Source: a virus
Reading direction: 5' to 3' (one strand)
IMG/VR virus record: IMGVR_UViG_3300048927_000308
Location: 1 to 64,000 of that record
Length of the DNA stretch: 64,000 nucleotides
In this document: positions 27,164 to 35,883 of the stretch, in pieces
How positions within the stretch are numbered: position 1 is the first letter of the stretch
Layout of the letters: every line of letters begins with the position of its first letter
Made by a program: the position numbers and the translations under genes
The notes under the pieces: generated by a model
The model's input: only the letters and a program-made list of their open reading frames with translations
The model's database searches: none
Told to the model about the DNA's origin: nothing

Positions 27164-28522
27164 GTGAAAGACATTAAAGCACCTCCGCACTCGATCGAGG
27201 CAGAACAGGCTGTATTGGGCGGTCTAATGCTCGATAACCAGCGCTGGGAAGAGGTAGCTGATGTTGTCACTCCGCATGATTTTTATACCCGGCAACATCG
27301 GATTATCTGGTCGGCGCTAGCGTCTCTGAGTGAAGCCGGGAAACCAATGGACCTCATTACCTTGACCGAGAAGCTGGAGGAGGAGGGGACACTGGATATT
27401 TGTGGGGGCTTTGCATATCTCGCTGAGCTTTCGAAGAACACTCCCAGCGCCGCCAATATCAGGGCTTATGCCGAGATTGTCCGCGAGCGCGCTGTAGTGC
27501 GCGAGGTAATAAGTGTATCCAATGAAATCGCGGAAGCTGGGTATTCACCGCAGGGCCGCAGCAGCGAAGAACTGCTGGATATGGCAGAACGGCTGGTATT
27601 TGGAATCGCTGAGAAGCGCCAGAAAGCGGATACCGGGCCAAAAGACATAGCCAGCATACTCGACACGACAGTAGCGCGCATTGAGGAGCTATTTCAACGC
27701 CCACATGACGGCGTTACCGGCCTCGACACGGGCTTTACCGATCTTAACAAAAAGACGGCAGGCCTCCAGCCATCTGATTTAATTATTGTTGCCGCACGCC
27801 CATCTATGGGCAAAACCACCTTCGCTATGAACTTGGTTGAAAACGCCGCAATTAACAGCGATAAGCCCGCGCTGGTGTTTAGTCTGGAGATGCCTAGCGA
27901 CCAGCTGATGATGCGCTCCTTGGCATCGCTGTCACGCGTAGATCAGACCCGAATTCGCACCGGCCAGGTTGACGATGAGGACTGGGCGCGTATCTCCGGC
28001 ACCATGGGGATCTTACTGGAAAAAAGAAACATCTATATTGACGATTCCAGCGGCCTGACCCCAACAGAATTGCGCTCCCGCGCGCGGCGCGTTTATCGCG
28101 AAAACGGCGGCCTGAGCATGATCATGATTGATTACCTTCAGCTGATGCGTGTTCCAGAGCTGAAGGAGAATCGCACGCTGGAAATTGCTGAAATTTCACG
28201 TTCCCTGAAGGCTCTCGCCAAAGAACTACAAGTGCCTGTGGTGGCGCTTTCCCAGCTTAACCGCTCGCTGGAGCAACGCTCCGATAAGCGACCTGTCAAC
28301 TCCGATCTCCGAGAATCTGGTGCAATTGAGCAGGACGCTGACCTGATTATGTTCCTCTATCGCGATGAGGTTTATCACGAGAACACGGACATGAAGGGAA
28401 TAGCGGAGGTGATTATCGGAAAACAGCGAAACGGTCCGATTGGTACCGTTCGCCTCACTTTTAATGGCCAGTATTCCCGCTTTGATAACTACGCTGGCCC
28501 CGACTGGAAAGAGGAAGACTGA
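27164..28522 (+). CDS. ban: Ban: DnaB-type replicative helicase (452 aa)
   Basis: Clear DnaB family member. N-terminal domain PPHSIEAEQAVLGGLMLDNQ; RecA-like C-terminal domain with ARPSMGKTTFAMNL (Walker A), MIMIDYLQLM (Walker B), SRSLKALAKELQVPVVALSQLNR and the arginine finger region RPVNSDLRESGAIEQDAD. P1 Ban substitutes for host DnaB. GTG start at 27164 with GGGAG in front. It leads a small operon with overlapping genes. Confidence 0.95.
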   Translation: MKDIKAPPHSIEAEQAVLGGLMLDNQRWEEVADVVTPHDFYTRQHRIIWSALASLSEAGKPMDLITLTEKLEEEGTLDICGGFAYLAELSKNTPSAANIRAYAEIVRERAVVREVISVSNEIAEAGYSPQGRSSEELLDMAERLVFGIAEKRQKADTGPKDIASILDTTVARIEELFQRPHDGVTGLDTGFTDLNKKTAGLQPSDLIIVAARPSMGKTTFAMNLVENAAINSDKPALVFSLEMPSDQLMMRSLASLSRVDQTRIRTGQVDDEDWARISGTMGILLEKRNIYIDDSSGLTPTELRSRARRVYRENGGLSMIMIDYLQLMRVPELKENRTLEIAEISRSLKALAKELQVPVVALSQLNRSLEQRSDKRPVNSDLRESGAIEQDADLIMFLYRDEVYHENTDMKGIAEVIIGKQRNGPIGTVRLTFNGQYSRFDNYAGPDWKEED

Positions 28523-28812
28523 TGAAACGAAAACTGATTGCCCGCAATAAGATCAACGTTACTGGCGTGCTGCGATATGCCCGGCGCAACTTTCTTTTCC
28601 CGAATGATGCCTCACGTATGGGCCGCTACCGCGCCGAGGTGCGCATGAAATTGCGTCACGAGCGCCGATTTGGTGCCGAACCTGATTTTAGCCAAGCAGA
28701 GCAGTGGGGCTTGTCGAGCAGCTTTATTATCCCGTGCGTCAGCTCCCGGGGGCTGATCTGCAAACACATCCTCGTTACCAATGAGAAACTGGAGGAAATG
28801 CGCAATGCGTAA
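28522..28812 (+). CDS. Small basic protein downstream of ban (96 aa)
   Basis: A 96-aa, Arg/Lys-rich protein (MKRKLIARNKINVTGVLRYARRNF) whose ATG overlaps the ban stop by a base. It sits in the P1 dbn position (downstream of ban), but I cannot affirm homology. The basic surface suggests nucleic-acid or helicase contact. Confidence 0.5.
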   Translation: MKRKLIARNKINVTGVLRYARRNFLFPNDASRMGRYRAEVRMKLRHERRFGAEPDFSQAEQWGLSSSFIIPCVSSRGLICKHILVTNEKLEEMRNA

Positions 28813-29101
28813 ATTTATGACCGTCACCATGCCGGATAACAGCGTATGGAAGATACCGACTGACGTAATCGCCCGTCACCGCGCCGCGTATTACGCGAAA
28901 GAACACAACATCACCCTGGAAGAGAGCCTGACGCAATGTACTCAGCCGCTTTTTGACCAGTATCCGGACGAGATCGAGGATTGGGCCGAGAACAACATGA
29001 ACTGGTCCGACGTTCAGCCGCACGCCACGATGGTTCGCCCCGGGGAAGTTGACTATGACGATGGCTGGGCAAACGGTGAAAAAGCATTTGTTGAGGCCTG
29101 A
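28805..29101 (+). CDS. Small acidic protein (98 aa), unknown
   Basis: Starts at ATG 28805, eight bases inside the previous gene. 98 aa with WAENNMNWSDVQPHATMV and an acidic C-terminus (EVDYDDGWANGEKAFVEA). No recognised domain. Overlap and strand put it in the ban operon. Confidence 0.55.
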   Translation: MRKFMTVTMPDNSVWKIPTDVIARHRAAYYAKEHNITLEESLTQCTQPLFDQYPDEIEDWAENNMNWSDVQPHATMVRPGEVDYDDGWANGEKAFVEA

Positions 29102-29106
29102 AAGTG

Positions 29107-29382
29107 ATGATCTACGTTAGGACCGCTCCGGCGCGCCGTAAACCGCAGAACGGCGATCAGAAGATGATTAAAGGCGTGCTACATGAGCGCATTAGCACGC
29201 GCATCCTTATGCGGGGCTGGGATGAACAGAAAGGCGAGGGGTGCTATTACCTCGCCTGGGACAAAACCGGGGGCAGGCAGTGCTATGAATGGGTGCCAGT
29301 AACAGATCTGGTTGGCCTCTCTCCTTTTAAGCGTCGCTATTATGCCGAAATAGATGGAAAGCATGACAACGTAACTCACTAA
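29107..29382 (+). CDS. Small beta-rich protein (91 aa), unknown
   Basis: ATG 29107 preferred over the GTG three bases before. 91 aa: MIYVRTAPARRKPQNGDQKM, then GWDEQKGEGCYYLAWDKTGG and VTDLVGLSPFKRRYYAEID, a small beta barrel pattern. Last gene before the terminator that closes the ban operon. Confidence 0.5.
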   Translation: MIYVRTAPARRKPQNGDQKMIKGVLHERISTRILMRGWDEQKGEGCYYLAWDKTGGRQCYEWVPVTDLVGLSPFKRRYYAEIDGKHDNVTH

Positions 29383-29430
29383 TGCTTTACGAGCTTACCT
29401 AAACACAAATAGCATCCCACTTTGGGATGA

Positions 29431-30141
29431 TTAAGCCCCTCCCTTATGGGGCTTTTTATTATCGGCTTCATCTTCTTGGTTAGGGCTAACAGTACCTGCT
29501 TCAATTTGATCTTGAGTAATTTTTTTACCGGGCACAGCTATATCAACCATTTTATAAAGACCGCCTCTTAAGCCTGTAATGGCATCTCCATTAATGAAGC
29601 CCCATAAAGTAAATAGTAGCCCTATAGAGAAAGCCGTAGCGAACAGTTTCGGCACTCCAGAAAACATGAATTTAAGTATTGCGAGGCTATAAAAGGTGAA
29701 GTTCTCCACTATACCCACAGGCTTTTTAACCTGCTTGCTATACTTGTCAGCCCCAGCCATAAGGGCTTTCAGCGCTGTTCGCTCAGCATCCGCTACCTTT
29801 TTTTCAAGTTTCGCAATATCTTTCTTTTTCTCGTCTTCAAATGTTGCCAACGCAGCATCGAAACGAAGTTGTAGACTGCTGTTAGCCGCAGTTACATAAC
29901 CATCAACTATGGCTTTTGCTTTGTCTCTAAATACATCAAGTTGCTTTTGAGAACTGAGGCAGTGGTCGTGATATTTCACTAATTCTGCATTAATCTGCTC
30001 ATCGGTTTTTTTCTCTTTACGCAGATTGCGAGCTTTTTCGTCCTTAAAACCTTTATAAATGGCATAGGAAATAAGCTGCTCGATATTGTTTGGGTTTTTA
30101 ACGAGTTCAGTAAAAACCCATTTGTTTTTTTGCTGGCCCAT
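29431..30141 (-). CDS. Unknown membrane-associated protein of an AT-rich cassette (236 aa)
   Basis: A 236-aa protein. N-terminal ~60 residues are charged and helical (NPNNIEQLISYAIYKGFKDE). Residues ~85-140 are a long charged coiled coil (FEDEKKKDIAKLEKKVADAE). Residues ~147-190 contain a hydrophobic hairpin (YSLAILKFMFSGVPKLF, then ATAFSIGLLFTLWGFINGDA). The C-terminus is acidic/basic and probably cytoplasmic. Base composition is clearly more AT-rich than the neighbours, and it lies opposite to the ban operon, so it looks acquired. I do not recognise a family; an effector or exclusion role is only a guess. Confidence 0.65.
   Translation of the reverse strand: MGQQKNKWVFTELVKNPNNIEQLISYAIYKGFKDEKARNLRKEKKTDEQINAELVKYHDHCLSSQKQLDVFRDKAKAIVDGYVTAANSSLQLRFDAALATFEDEKKKDIAKLEKKVADAERTALKALMAGADKYSKQVKKPVGIVENFTFYSLAILKFMFSGVPKLFATAFSIGLLFTLWGFINGDAITGLRGGLYKMVDIAVPGKKITQDQIEAGTVSPNQEDEADNKKPHKGGA
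29433..29458 (+). terminator. Terminator of the ban operon
   Basis: AGCCCC / GGGGCT stem with an 8-base loop then TTTTTATT, immediately after another hairpin ATCCCA..TGGGAT at 29413. It overlaps the 3' end of the converging gene 29431-30141. Confidence 0.75.
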
Positions 30142-30149
30142 ATCTCACC

Positions 30150-30174
30150 AAAAAAAAAGCCCCTAAGAGGGGGC
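30150..30174 (-). terminator. Terminator between the two cassette genes
   Basis: GCCCCC / GGGGC hairpin followed on the minus strand by nine T. It lies after the stop of the 111-aa gene and just before the start of the 236-aa gene; the downstream gene must have its own promoter or readthrough. Confidence 0.75.
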
Positions 30175-30193
30175 ATTTAAAATTTAAAGTAAA

Positions 30194-30529
30194 TTAAGAC
30201 TTGATTGTTTTACGAACCGCGTTAAAGGATTCTTGAAAGAATCCACGGCTTTGGCTCTGTGTCAAAGCGCTATCTTTAAGGATTTTGCGAGCCTTATCTG
30301 TTAGGGTAACGGTGCCGCCTGATACACAAGCGCGTGCTTCAGGCGTTCTATGTGATGCGCGCGTTTGACCCTCGCGACTTTTCGCGAAACCGGCTGCTTT
30401 GGCACTGCCAATAACAGCACCTACGTTGTTTGTAACGATTTTTTGTGCAGCGACACTTGCCACAGCGTCAGCTGAAATTTTTCGAATTTCTTCCGGGCTG
30501 AGGGCTGGCATACGACGTGGATTGGTCAT
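30194..30529 (-). CDS. Small cassette protein (111 aa), unknown
   Basis: ATG 30529 has an excellent ribosome site (AGGAG, 6-base spacing). The N-terminus ALSPEEIRKISADAVASVAAQKI is helical, followed by KAAGFAKSREGQTRASHRT and a C-terminal LTDKARKILKDSALTQSQ helix. Ahead lies a direct repeat TTTGCA..TTTGCA (30560-30585) that looks like an autoregulatory site. It probably pairs with 29431-30141, though separated by a terminator. No known family recognised. Confidence 0.6.
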   Translation of the reverse strand: MTNPRRMPALSPEEIRKISADAVASVAAQKIVTNNVGAVIGSAKAAGFAKSREGQTRASHRTPEARACVSGGTVTLTDKARKILKDSALTQSQSRGFFQESFNAVRKTIKS

Positions 30530-30634
30530 TTTTCGCTCCTCTCTACTTTTTCTTAGTCTAACATTTGCAAAAATATTTGCATATTTTTTAGCGCACATCA
30601 CTAAGATTGTGAGAGTCAATTTAGGTTCCCTGTT

Positions 30635-31243
30635 TTAGCCCTTCGCCACTGTAACCTGTGCGGCCTTTATCGCAAGTGTACCGCCAGACTCAATTCCCAT
30701 ATTGCCGCCAGCCTTGATATTCATATCACCGACAGCCGAAATAAACGCGTCACCCTGTGACATAGCGAATAGCTCCCCCGCCTCGTTAAACCCGATCGTT
30801 GTGCCGCTGCCCATATGTGTGACCGACCAGCTGCCGCCCGCATTGCGGATCTCCATGAGGCCATTGCGCGAATAAACATAGTCTTTGGTAGCGCTGGTGG
30901 ACGGCATAGCTGGTGCTCCATCTACATCAGGCGGTGTGTATCCGGTGCCCTGTCCGGAGGCCTCCGGAGGGACATTAGGCGCACCGCCGGAAGCATCCTG
31001 CGCGTAGCCAATAATGAGTGGCCAGCGTGAGTCGCCGTTATACGGAAACTCTACCCACACCTTATCGCCCGCCAAGAATGGGGAAAAGGTGTTCGCGTTC
31101 TGAAGGATGGTTTCTGCCCAAGGCAGAGCATTATCTGGTAGGCCAGCCATGAGCCCATCAACGCGGATCTGCGTGCGCATTAGCCCTTTCGGATCGTCAA
31201 CACTGACAACAACCGCGCGATACTTCCCTGTAAAATTACCCAT
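30635..31243 (-). CDS. 5: gp5-like baseplate spike protein (202 aa)
   Basis: N-terminal OB-fold-like domain ([23 protein letters not shown]), then [23 protein letters not shown] typical of gpV/gp5 hub-spike proteins. A Pro/Gly linker leads to a C-terminal triple-helix-like repeat ([21 protein letters not shown]). No lysozyme domain. It overlaps the hub gene 6 by eight bases. A membrane-piercing spike that would carry the PAAR tip (21703-21987). P1 gene 5 is at the end of this baseplate operon. Confidence 0.8.
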   Translation of the reverse strand: MGNFTGKYRAVVVSVDDPKGLMRTQIRVDGLMAGLPDNALPWAETILQNANTFSPFLAGDKVWVEFPYNGDSRWPLIIGYAQDASGGAPNVPPEASGQGTGYTPPDVDGAPAMPSTSATKDYVYSRNGLMEIRNAGGSWSVTHMGSGTTIGFNEAGELFAMSQGDAFISAVGDMNIKAGGNMGIESGGTLAIKAAQVTVAKG

Positions 31244-32252
31244 TAACCACTCCTAACTGTGCCCGCGTGACGTAGCGGAATCGCTCTTCATAATGCGTTG
31301 CCGACGTGACAATCATTTTTGCCGGGACTGATTCGTCCGCCCCGCCATCGCCACCGACGTTATTCACAAGCACCTTAATCACATTGCCGGGCGTCAAGGC
31401 GCTGTTGCCTTCCACCAGCATATCGAACCGGGGCAGTATGAATTTGTTGTAATTTGCCAGCGCCATCGGATCAGGATTGCTGGTAAATTTAACCGGTGCG
31501 TCTTTGCTTCCCGAGTACACCACCCCTTTTGTCATATCGTAACTGGCCATCCGGTAGTTGTGCCGGCGCTGATATTCGTACTCGGCATTCAGGATGTTAA
31601 ATTGGCTGATCGTGAGGCCTTTGGTGTTCGGATTGCCTGATTCGTAAGTCAACGTGGCATCGGCGTTAGTAAGCTTATCCATGCTCCGGAAATTAATGGC
31701 TCCGCGCGATACCCAGCACATGGAGCCGGTATCGCGGCCCATCTCCTGAAGTACCTGTGTGGGCTTCTCACCAACGTTCAGATGATAGGTGGATGTTTTC
31801 CTGAATGAGTCAGCGTTCACCTTCAGGGAAGGGGCTAATGCGCCCACGATGACGCCTGGCTGCTTATCGACAAAGTATTGCGGGCTGGTGGCCGGGATTT
31901 TCAGCAGACGAACGGCGTCACTGAAGGCGTAAATCATCACAGTGTCAGCTTGGCGCGGCGCTTTCAGTACGAAAAACTCTTCTGAGAAGAGTAGGCCACC
32001 GATACCCTCCGGATCGCCCATGGAAACCGTCAGCACTGTGCCAAACTTCACGCCGAGTTTGTTAACAACATACGCCGTGCTGTCTCGCACGGTCAGCATC
32101 AGTTGCGGCGCTGTCAGCTGTCCTTGCTCCACATAAACGCATCCTACAATCATTTCACGAGGTATCTCGTTTTCGCCGATTTTTACACTCTGCAAAAAAA
32201 GTTGCGTTCTTTTTGATCCAGATGCTGGAGAGGACGTAATTTTCGTAACCAT
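31236..32252 (-). CDS. 6: gp6-like baseplate hub protein (338 aa)
   Basis: A 338-aa protein with the beta-barrel pattern of gpD/gp27-like tail hub proteins: [54 protein letters not shown] and a C-terminal [17 protein letters not shown] segment. It immediately precedes the spike gene, as hub precedes spike. P1 gene 6 at this place affects tail length or baseplate. The protein links tube and spike. Confidence 0.75.
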   Translation of the reverse strand: MVTKITSSPASGSKRTQLFLQSVKIGENEIPREMIVGCVYVEQGQLTAPQLMLTVRDSTAYVVNKLGVKFGTVLTVSMGDPEGIGGLLFSEEFFVLKAPRQADTVMIYAFSDAVRLLKIPATSPQYFVDKQPGVIVGALAPSLKVNADSFRKTSTYHLNVGEKPTQVLQEMGRDTGSMCWVSRGAINFRSMDKLTNADATLTYESGNPNTKGLTISQFNILNAEYEYQRRHNYRMASYDMTKGVVYSGSKDAPVKFTSNPDPMALANYNKFILPRFDMLVEGNSALTPGNVIKVLVNNVGGDGGADESVPAKMIVTSATHYEERFRYVTRAQLGVVNG

Positions 32253-32267
32253 TCATAACATCCTGTA

Positions 32268-32295
32268 TTGATTTGGAAGCTCCAATCCTTAGAAT
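32268..32295 (+). promoter_or_regulatory. Putative promoter of the C4-type RNA transcript
   Basis: TTGATT (32268) and TAGAAT (32290) separated by 16 bases on the plus strand, about 25 bases ahead of the first C4 hairpin. No C1 operator is evident here. Confidence 0.5.
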
Positions 32296-32317
32296 TTTTC
32301 TACCCCAAAAGTATTAG

Positions 32318-32400
32318 GGGTGCTGGCGTGAGAACCAGCCTCAAGAGGCCCGGCTAACAGCTGGGCCATCAGCTGTCTGTTCAATGGCGAACCGGACGAG
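32318..32400 (+). ncRNA. c4: C4-type antisense RNA
   Basis: Hairpin I: GCTGG / CCAGC (32322-32339) exposing CGTGAGAA in its loop. Hairpin II: a 9-bp stem at 32347-32367. Then GGCGAACCGGAC (32386-32397). Two segments have exact complements downstream: GTGAGAA (32328-32334) with TTCTCAC (32432-32438), and GGCGAACCGGAC with GTCCGGTTCGCC (32443-32454). This two-contact (a'/b') design is the C4 antisense RNA of P1/P7/P22 immI, processed from the leader and blocking translation of the next gene. Here it lies on the plus strand inside a minus-strand baseplate operon. Confidence 0.8.
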
Positions 32401-32431
32401 GCCAGCTTTGTCTGGGCCGAACTTGATCGGA

Positions 32432-32454
32432 TTCTCACCCTTGTCCGGTTCGCC
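32432..32454 (+). promoter_or_regulatory. C4 target sites in the leader of the small ORF
   Basis: TTCTCAC (32432-32438) and GTCCGGTTCGCC (32443-32454) are complementary to the two C4 segments. They lie 31-53 bases ahead of the start at 32485. Pairing would hide the leader and, in the known system, promote early transcription termination. Confidence 0.7.
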
Positions 32455-32484
32455 ACCAGTCGCTGCTCTTTTATGGGAGAAAAA

Positions 32485-32718
32485 ATGCAATTTCCTACCA
32501 TCAGTCCGGAGGAGTTTTACGCAGCCTGCCGGGAGCTACATTTACCCCACACAGCAATCGCAGTTTCCGCTTTATCACGCCATTTCTTGATAACACACCC
32601 TGAAAGTTCAAACTTTTGCCCTCGTTTGTTCCTTCGCTCACTAAAACGTCAATCACTGGCTTATATCCGTATCGCTCGCGCTAGGCGGGAGCCTCCCCCT
32701 GCTGCACTCGGGCTTTGA
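32485..32718 (+). CDS. Icd-like small ORF behind C4 RNA (77 aa)
   Basis: ATG 32485 is preceded by GGGAGA at a fitting distance; ATG at 32473 has none. The 77-aa product starts MQFPTISPEEFYAACRELHL and ends in a basic, Pro-rich stretch ([16 protein letters not shown]). It is placed like icd (a cell-division inhibitor ORF behind C4) in P1, but no ant gene follows; the end runs 38 bases into gene 24 on the other strand. It may be a remnant that serves only as the C4-controlled leader peptide. Confidence 0.55.
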   Translation: MQFPTISPEEFYAACRELHLPHTAIAVSALSRHFLITHPESSNFCPRLFLRSLKRQSLAYIRIARARREPPPAALGL

Positions 32719-33484
32719 CTGATATTCTGGCGTCTGTCTGGTTGACGTAGGAAAGCAACGGAAGGTCGGCAATAACATTAAGATCCAGGCCAACGGCAAA
32801 TAACCGATTCTCTTCGGTCCCGGGAGTAAGATCCTCAAAAGCGATAGATTTTTGCCCGTTTATAACGCACTCCACGGACATGTCAGCACCTGCTAATTCG
32901 CTGGTGGCGGTAAATGAGGCCTGGCCTCGACTGGCATAAAAACGCAGCCAGAAGGCTAGGGCCGTAGCTACCATATTCAGCGATTCTTTTTCATCACTGG
33001 CTATCCATAGCGTGTAATCAAGTGATACCGGCATTGTCGCCACCAGCGCAGTAGTAGTGCCATTCTCATCAGATATTTGGCCATCGTCGAAGACATCGCG
33101 GCTCAGTTCGCCTTCATAAACTGAGAATGCTGGAGAGCGTGAAAGGTTGATTAGCGGCATAGCCAGCTTATTAACTTTTCCCGGAGGACAAGCACTATCT
33201 TTTCGTCCGGAACGGGAGGATTCAAAGGCCGCGAGCCAGGCGTCAACGCTACTGAATGTACCGAGTGTTATACGATCGCGAGGCGAGCGTTTCAGGAACT
33301 CACGGAATGACTTATTGGCGCGATCGGGAACCGATACAACCAGCGGCGCAAAGGCCTCATTCAACGCATCGGCAAACGCAGTGTCGATGCAGTCAAGCGT
33401 CAGAAATTCCTGTTTGCCTGTGGGTGTGAGCATCTTCTTTCGAAAGACGGCCAGCAGCCATTCCATTTCAACAAGAGTTGCCAT
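32681..33484 (-). CDS. 24: gp24-like baseplate protein (267 aa)
   Basis: ATG 33484 has AAGGAAA in front and overlaps the upstream gene by 17 bases. 267 aa, mixed alpha/beta, with [20 protein letters not shown] in the middle and a beta-rich end ([13 protein letters not shown]). The position is that of P1 gene 24 (baseplate). Its 3' end overlaps the plus-strand icd-like ORF on the opposite strand. No catalytic motif. Confidence 0.65.
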   Translation of the reverse strand: MATLVEMEWLLAVFRKKMLTPTGKQEFLTLDCIDTAFADALNEAFAPLVVSVPDRANKSFREFLKRSPRDRITLGTFSSVDAWLAAFESSRSGRKDSACPPGKVNKLAMPLINLSRSPAFSVYEGELSRDVFDDGQISDENGTTTALVATMPVSLDYTLWIASDEKESLNMVATALAFWLRFYASRGQASFTATSELAGADMSVECVINGQKSIAFEDLTPGTEENRLFAVGLDLNVIADLPLLSYVNQTDARISVKARVQQGEAPA

Positions 33485-34217
33485 CAAAATTTCCTTCAAA
33501 AGCTCGTGAGGGCACGCAGTAGAATAGGCTGCCTACCTTCGAGGTGCCGTAGTTAAAGATGCGGTGTATGTACCAGAAGCGGCGCACAGTGGAGCCATCA
33601 GAAAGCTCTTCCAACCATTCCAGCATTGAGCCAACCGGGACGTTAACGGCTGCTAGACGCAGTATCAGCGCAGTATCGCTAATACCGGTATTGTCGCTGT
33701 CATCGTAGAGCGAGCGGAAAGATTCCATTTCGTCAGGACAATCCAGCGCAGTAATGAGCTCCGGCTCCCGGTAGTCATAGATCTGTTGGTTAGGCTCGAT
33801 CACTTCGGATGCCGTATCTGTTGTGCCGGCGCGCTGGTGGGGGACCGCCCGGTAAAGCACCGCGTCGAATGAATCAGGGTCTAATTTGATGGCTTTGAGC
33901 CAGTCCATCCGCACCAGGTTATTAAATACTGCATGACCTTCATAACGGTGGCGCACACCAGAATCACTAAGCAGGCCGTGATCCAGATTGGGAATGTCAG
34001 GGTCCGCCAAACGATCAACAAAATTCCCAACGTCATCACCATCGCTTTCGATTTCAGCATCGTTTTCTTCCTCTTCCGTAAAATCGTCTGCATCGAGATC
34101 CACCAGCTCCGGTGAATCTTCCTGCCCATCATCCGTATTGGTGGCCGGGAGGGTATCACCGGTCATTTGTGGCGACTTCTCGCCCCCCTCAAACATATCG
34201 TCGAAAAAACCAGCCAT
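33468..34217 (-). CDS. 7: gp7-like tail stability protein (249 aa)
   Basis: The first ~75 residues are extremely acidic ([21 protein letters not shown]), the rest mixed, with [20 protein letters not shown] and [20 protein letters not shown]. The order 25-7-24 is as in P1, where 7 affects tail stability. The acidic arm may mimic DNA or contact the basic gp25. Four bases separate it from gene 25. Confidence 0.6.
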   Translation of the reverse strand: MAGFFDDMFEGGEKSPQMTGDTLPATNTDDGQEDSPELVDLDADDFTEEEENDAEIESDGDDVGNFVDRLADPDIPNLDHGLLSDSGVRHRYEGHAVFNNLVRMDWLKAIKLDPDSFDAVLYRAVPHQRAGTTDTASEVIEPNQQIYDYREPELITALDCPDEMESFRSLYDDSDNTGISDTALILRLAAVNVPVGSMLEWLEELSDGSTVRRFWYIHRIFNYGTSKVGSLFYCVPSRAFEGNFDGNSC

Positions 34218-34220
34218 TGG

Positions 34221-35438
34221 TTATCCTTTCCGCTTCCGTGCTTCGTTTATCTGCGTTTGCAGAATGGTTTTGGCCTGGGCGGTGGCGGCAGCCTTATCCA
34301 TGCCCTGGCTCATAAAGAACTTGATCAAGTTATCGGCCTGTGCCTGGAGAGCCTTTTTCAGTGCGGTAGCTTCAGCGCGGGCCTGCTCTTCTCGGACTTT
34401 CGCTGCGCGCAGTTCTGCCGCCTTTTTATTGGTGGTGGTGCGGGCCTTTTTCAGTAGACGCCGGACATTATCGGTCTTCGTATCTTTTGACTTGAGTTTT
34501 TTACCCAGAGTTTCCTGCGCTTGCTGATAGCGCTCAAATTCGCGCTTCGCTTTTGTCTGGTCAGTAGTGGTTGTGCGGTTACGCGCCAGCGCCTTAGCGA
34601 GCTCACCTTTAAAGAAGGTCGTCGTTTTACGTTTGTCGTCGCCGAAGGCTACCTGTTTCGCCGCCTTATCCAGGGCGTTGATTATCGCCCGGTGCCAGGT
34701 AGATGACTGGAAACGGGTCATTGTGTGTAGGACGTGTTTACAGGCCACACCGTTTAAGTCCGGGTTGCGGATTTTCGGGAAGGCATATTCTTTCGGCGGA
34801 GCGACGGCATAGTTACCCGCAGTGGCCATATAGCGGTACCAGTATTGGTGGCGGCCACAATCACAGTCGAACGATACGCGGCCTTTGCAAAGGTCAGCGG
34901 CGATACGTGCCTTTTTGGCATCGTCCTCGCTGATGTCCTCCACTGCCTGATCCCATTCCTCAAAACGGATGCGTACGCGGTGGTGCTGGTGGTCCGACTC
35001 CTCTGATGCCTTGACAGATACTACCGCCAGGTTGTGCTTGATGCCGAGGAAGGTTGCTGCTTTGATGCCCGTACCGTCGGATACGCGGTTATTGGCGCGC
35101 TTGATGTCGATGCTGGTGGATTGGGCCACCAGCTGCGCGTACGTGATGCCCGGTACCGTATTGCGGAAACCCTTCTTATGGGCCTGCCGGGCGGCATCAA
35201 AACGGCGAATGTCATCTGGGGTGAAGTAGGTGCCGTCTTTCTTCTTCCCGAGGCTCAGGAAAGCGTCTAGCTCGCGATTTCGCTTACCCATCGTACGCGG
35301 GGTGAGCGTGCGGCGCGCTTTACGGCGATTTTTGCGCTGTTGCTTCTGGATCAGCTCAAAGACACGGTGAAAGTCTTTAGCATCGAGCCCATCAGTCTGA
35401 TAACGTCCCTGGTCATTGCGGGTAAAGTCGGCGGGCAT
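34221..35438 (-). CDS. 25: gp25-like tail protein with SWIM-type zinc motif (405 aa)
   Basis: A 405-aa, very basic protein. N-terminal ~60 residues contain KQQRKNRRKARRTLTPRTMG. Around residues 193-240: FDCDCGRHQ..., then GVACKHVLHTM, a CxC..CxH zinc-binding pattern of SWIM type. C-terminal third is a Lys/Arg/Ala coiled coil (KKAAELRAAKVREEQARAEA). Located where P1 has gene 25 (tail stability). A SWIM motif suggests DNA or protein contact and is not what I expect in a simple tail protein. Confidence 0.65.
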   Translation of the reverse strand: MPADFTRNDQGRYQTDGLDAKDFHRVFELIQKQQRKNRRKARRTLTPRTMGKRNRELDAFLSLGKKKDGTYFTPDDIRRFDAARQAHKKGFRNTVPGITYAQLVAQSTSIDIKRANNRVSDGTGIKAATFLGIKHNLAVVSVKASEESDHQHHRVRIRFEEWDQAVEDISEDDAKKARIAADLCKGRVSFDCDCGRHQYWYRYMATAGNYAVAPPKEYAFPKIRNPDLNGVACKHVLHTMTRFQSSTWHRAIINALDKAAKQVAFGDDKRKTTTFFKGELAKALARNRTTTTDQTKAKREFERYQQAQETLGKKLKSKDTKTDNVRRLLKKARTTTNKKAAELRAAKVREEQARAEATALKKALQAQADNLIKFFMSQGMDKAAATAQAKTILQTQINEARKRKG

Positions 35439-35449
35439 TGCGCTGCTCC

Positions 35450-35827
35450 TTACGCGATCGACAACGTGCCAATCAGCTGGCCGTCATACTGGAAGTGGCG
35501 AATCATTTCGCGAATCCACGCCGCCGGCGGCAACTTCAGTTTTTTTCCTACGGTCATCCCCTGAGACTCATCTTCCAACCCAGCTGCCAGCGTCACTACC
35601 CAACGTAGCTCCGGCACCCCCCAAATCCGAAAAGAAAGCAGGTCTGGGCGGTAGCGTTCATCCGGCAACACATAGTAAACAGTCAGGTTCTGATCATTAG
35701 ATTCGCACATGGCCATAACCTCTTTGCGGAGCTCGGCGCGCAAAACAGGGTCGGCAACATTACGATCGTCATACCGCGAAAGGGGATATTGTTCGATGCT
35801 GTTGGTGCTGGTGGTTGACGTGGCCAT
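35450..35827 (-). CDS. 26: gp26-like baseplate wedge protein, gp53-like (125 aa)
   Basis: ATG 35827 chosen over a GTG six bases earlier because GGAAG then has correct spacing. 125 aa with YYVLPDERYRPDLLSFRIWG, PELRWVVTLAAGL and GKKLKLPPAAWIREMI, the pattern of T4 gp53/LysM-like wedge proteins (a tyrosine-rich loop plus the P..LPP..WI segment). Begins the baseplate cluster. P1 gene 26 is a baseplate gene in this place. Confidence 0.7.
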   Translation of the reverse strand: MATSTTSTNSIEQYPLSRYDDRNVADPVLRAELRKEVMAMCESNDQNLTVYYVLPDERYRPDLLSFRIWGVPELRWVVTLAAGLEDESQGMTVGKKLKLPPAAWIREMIRHFQYDGQLIGTLSIA

Positions 35828-35883
35828 AATCACTTCCTGTGTAAATATGGCCAGATATTAAGGCATGTCATTTGTTGGGAGGG

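Noticed and set aside
32318-32460. Diversity-generating retroelement or attC-like site
   Set aside because: No reverse transcriptase or template repeat; the pairing pattern is explained by C4 RNA and its targets.
32289-32501. Minus-strand 70-codon frame through the C4 region
   Set aside because: Structured RNA with compensating pairs explains the sequence; the frame lacks a ribosome site.
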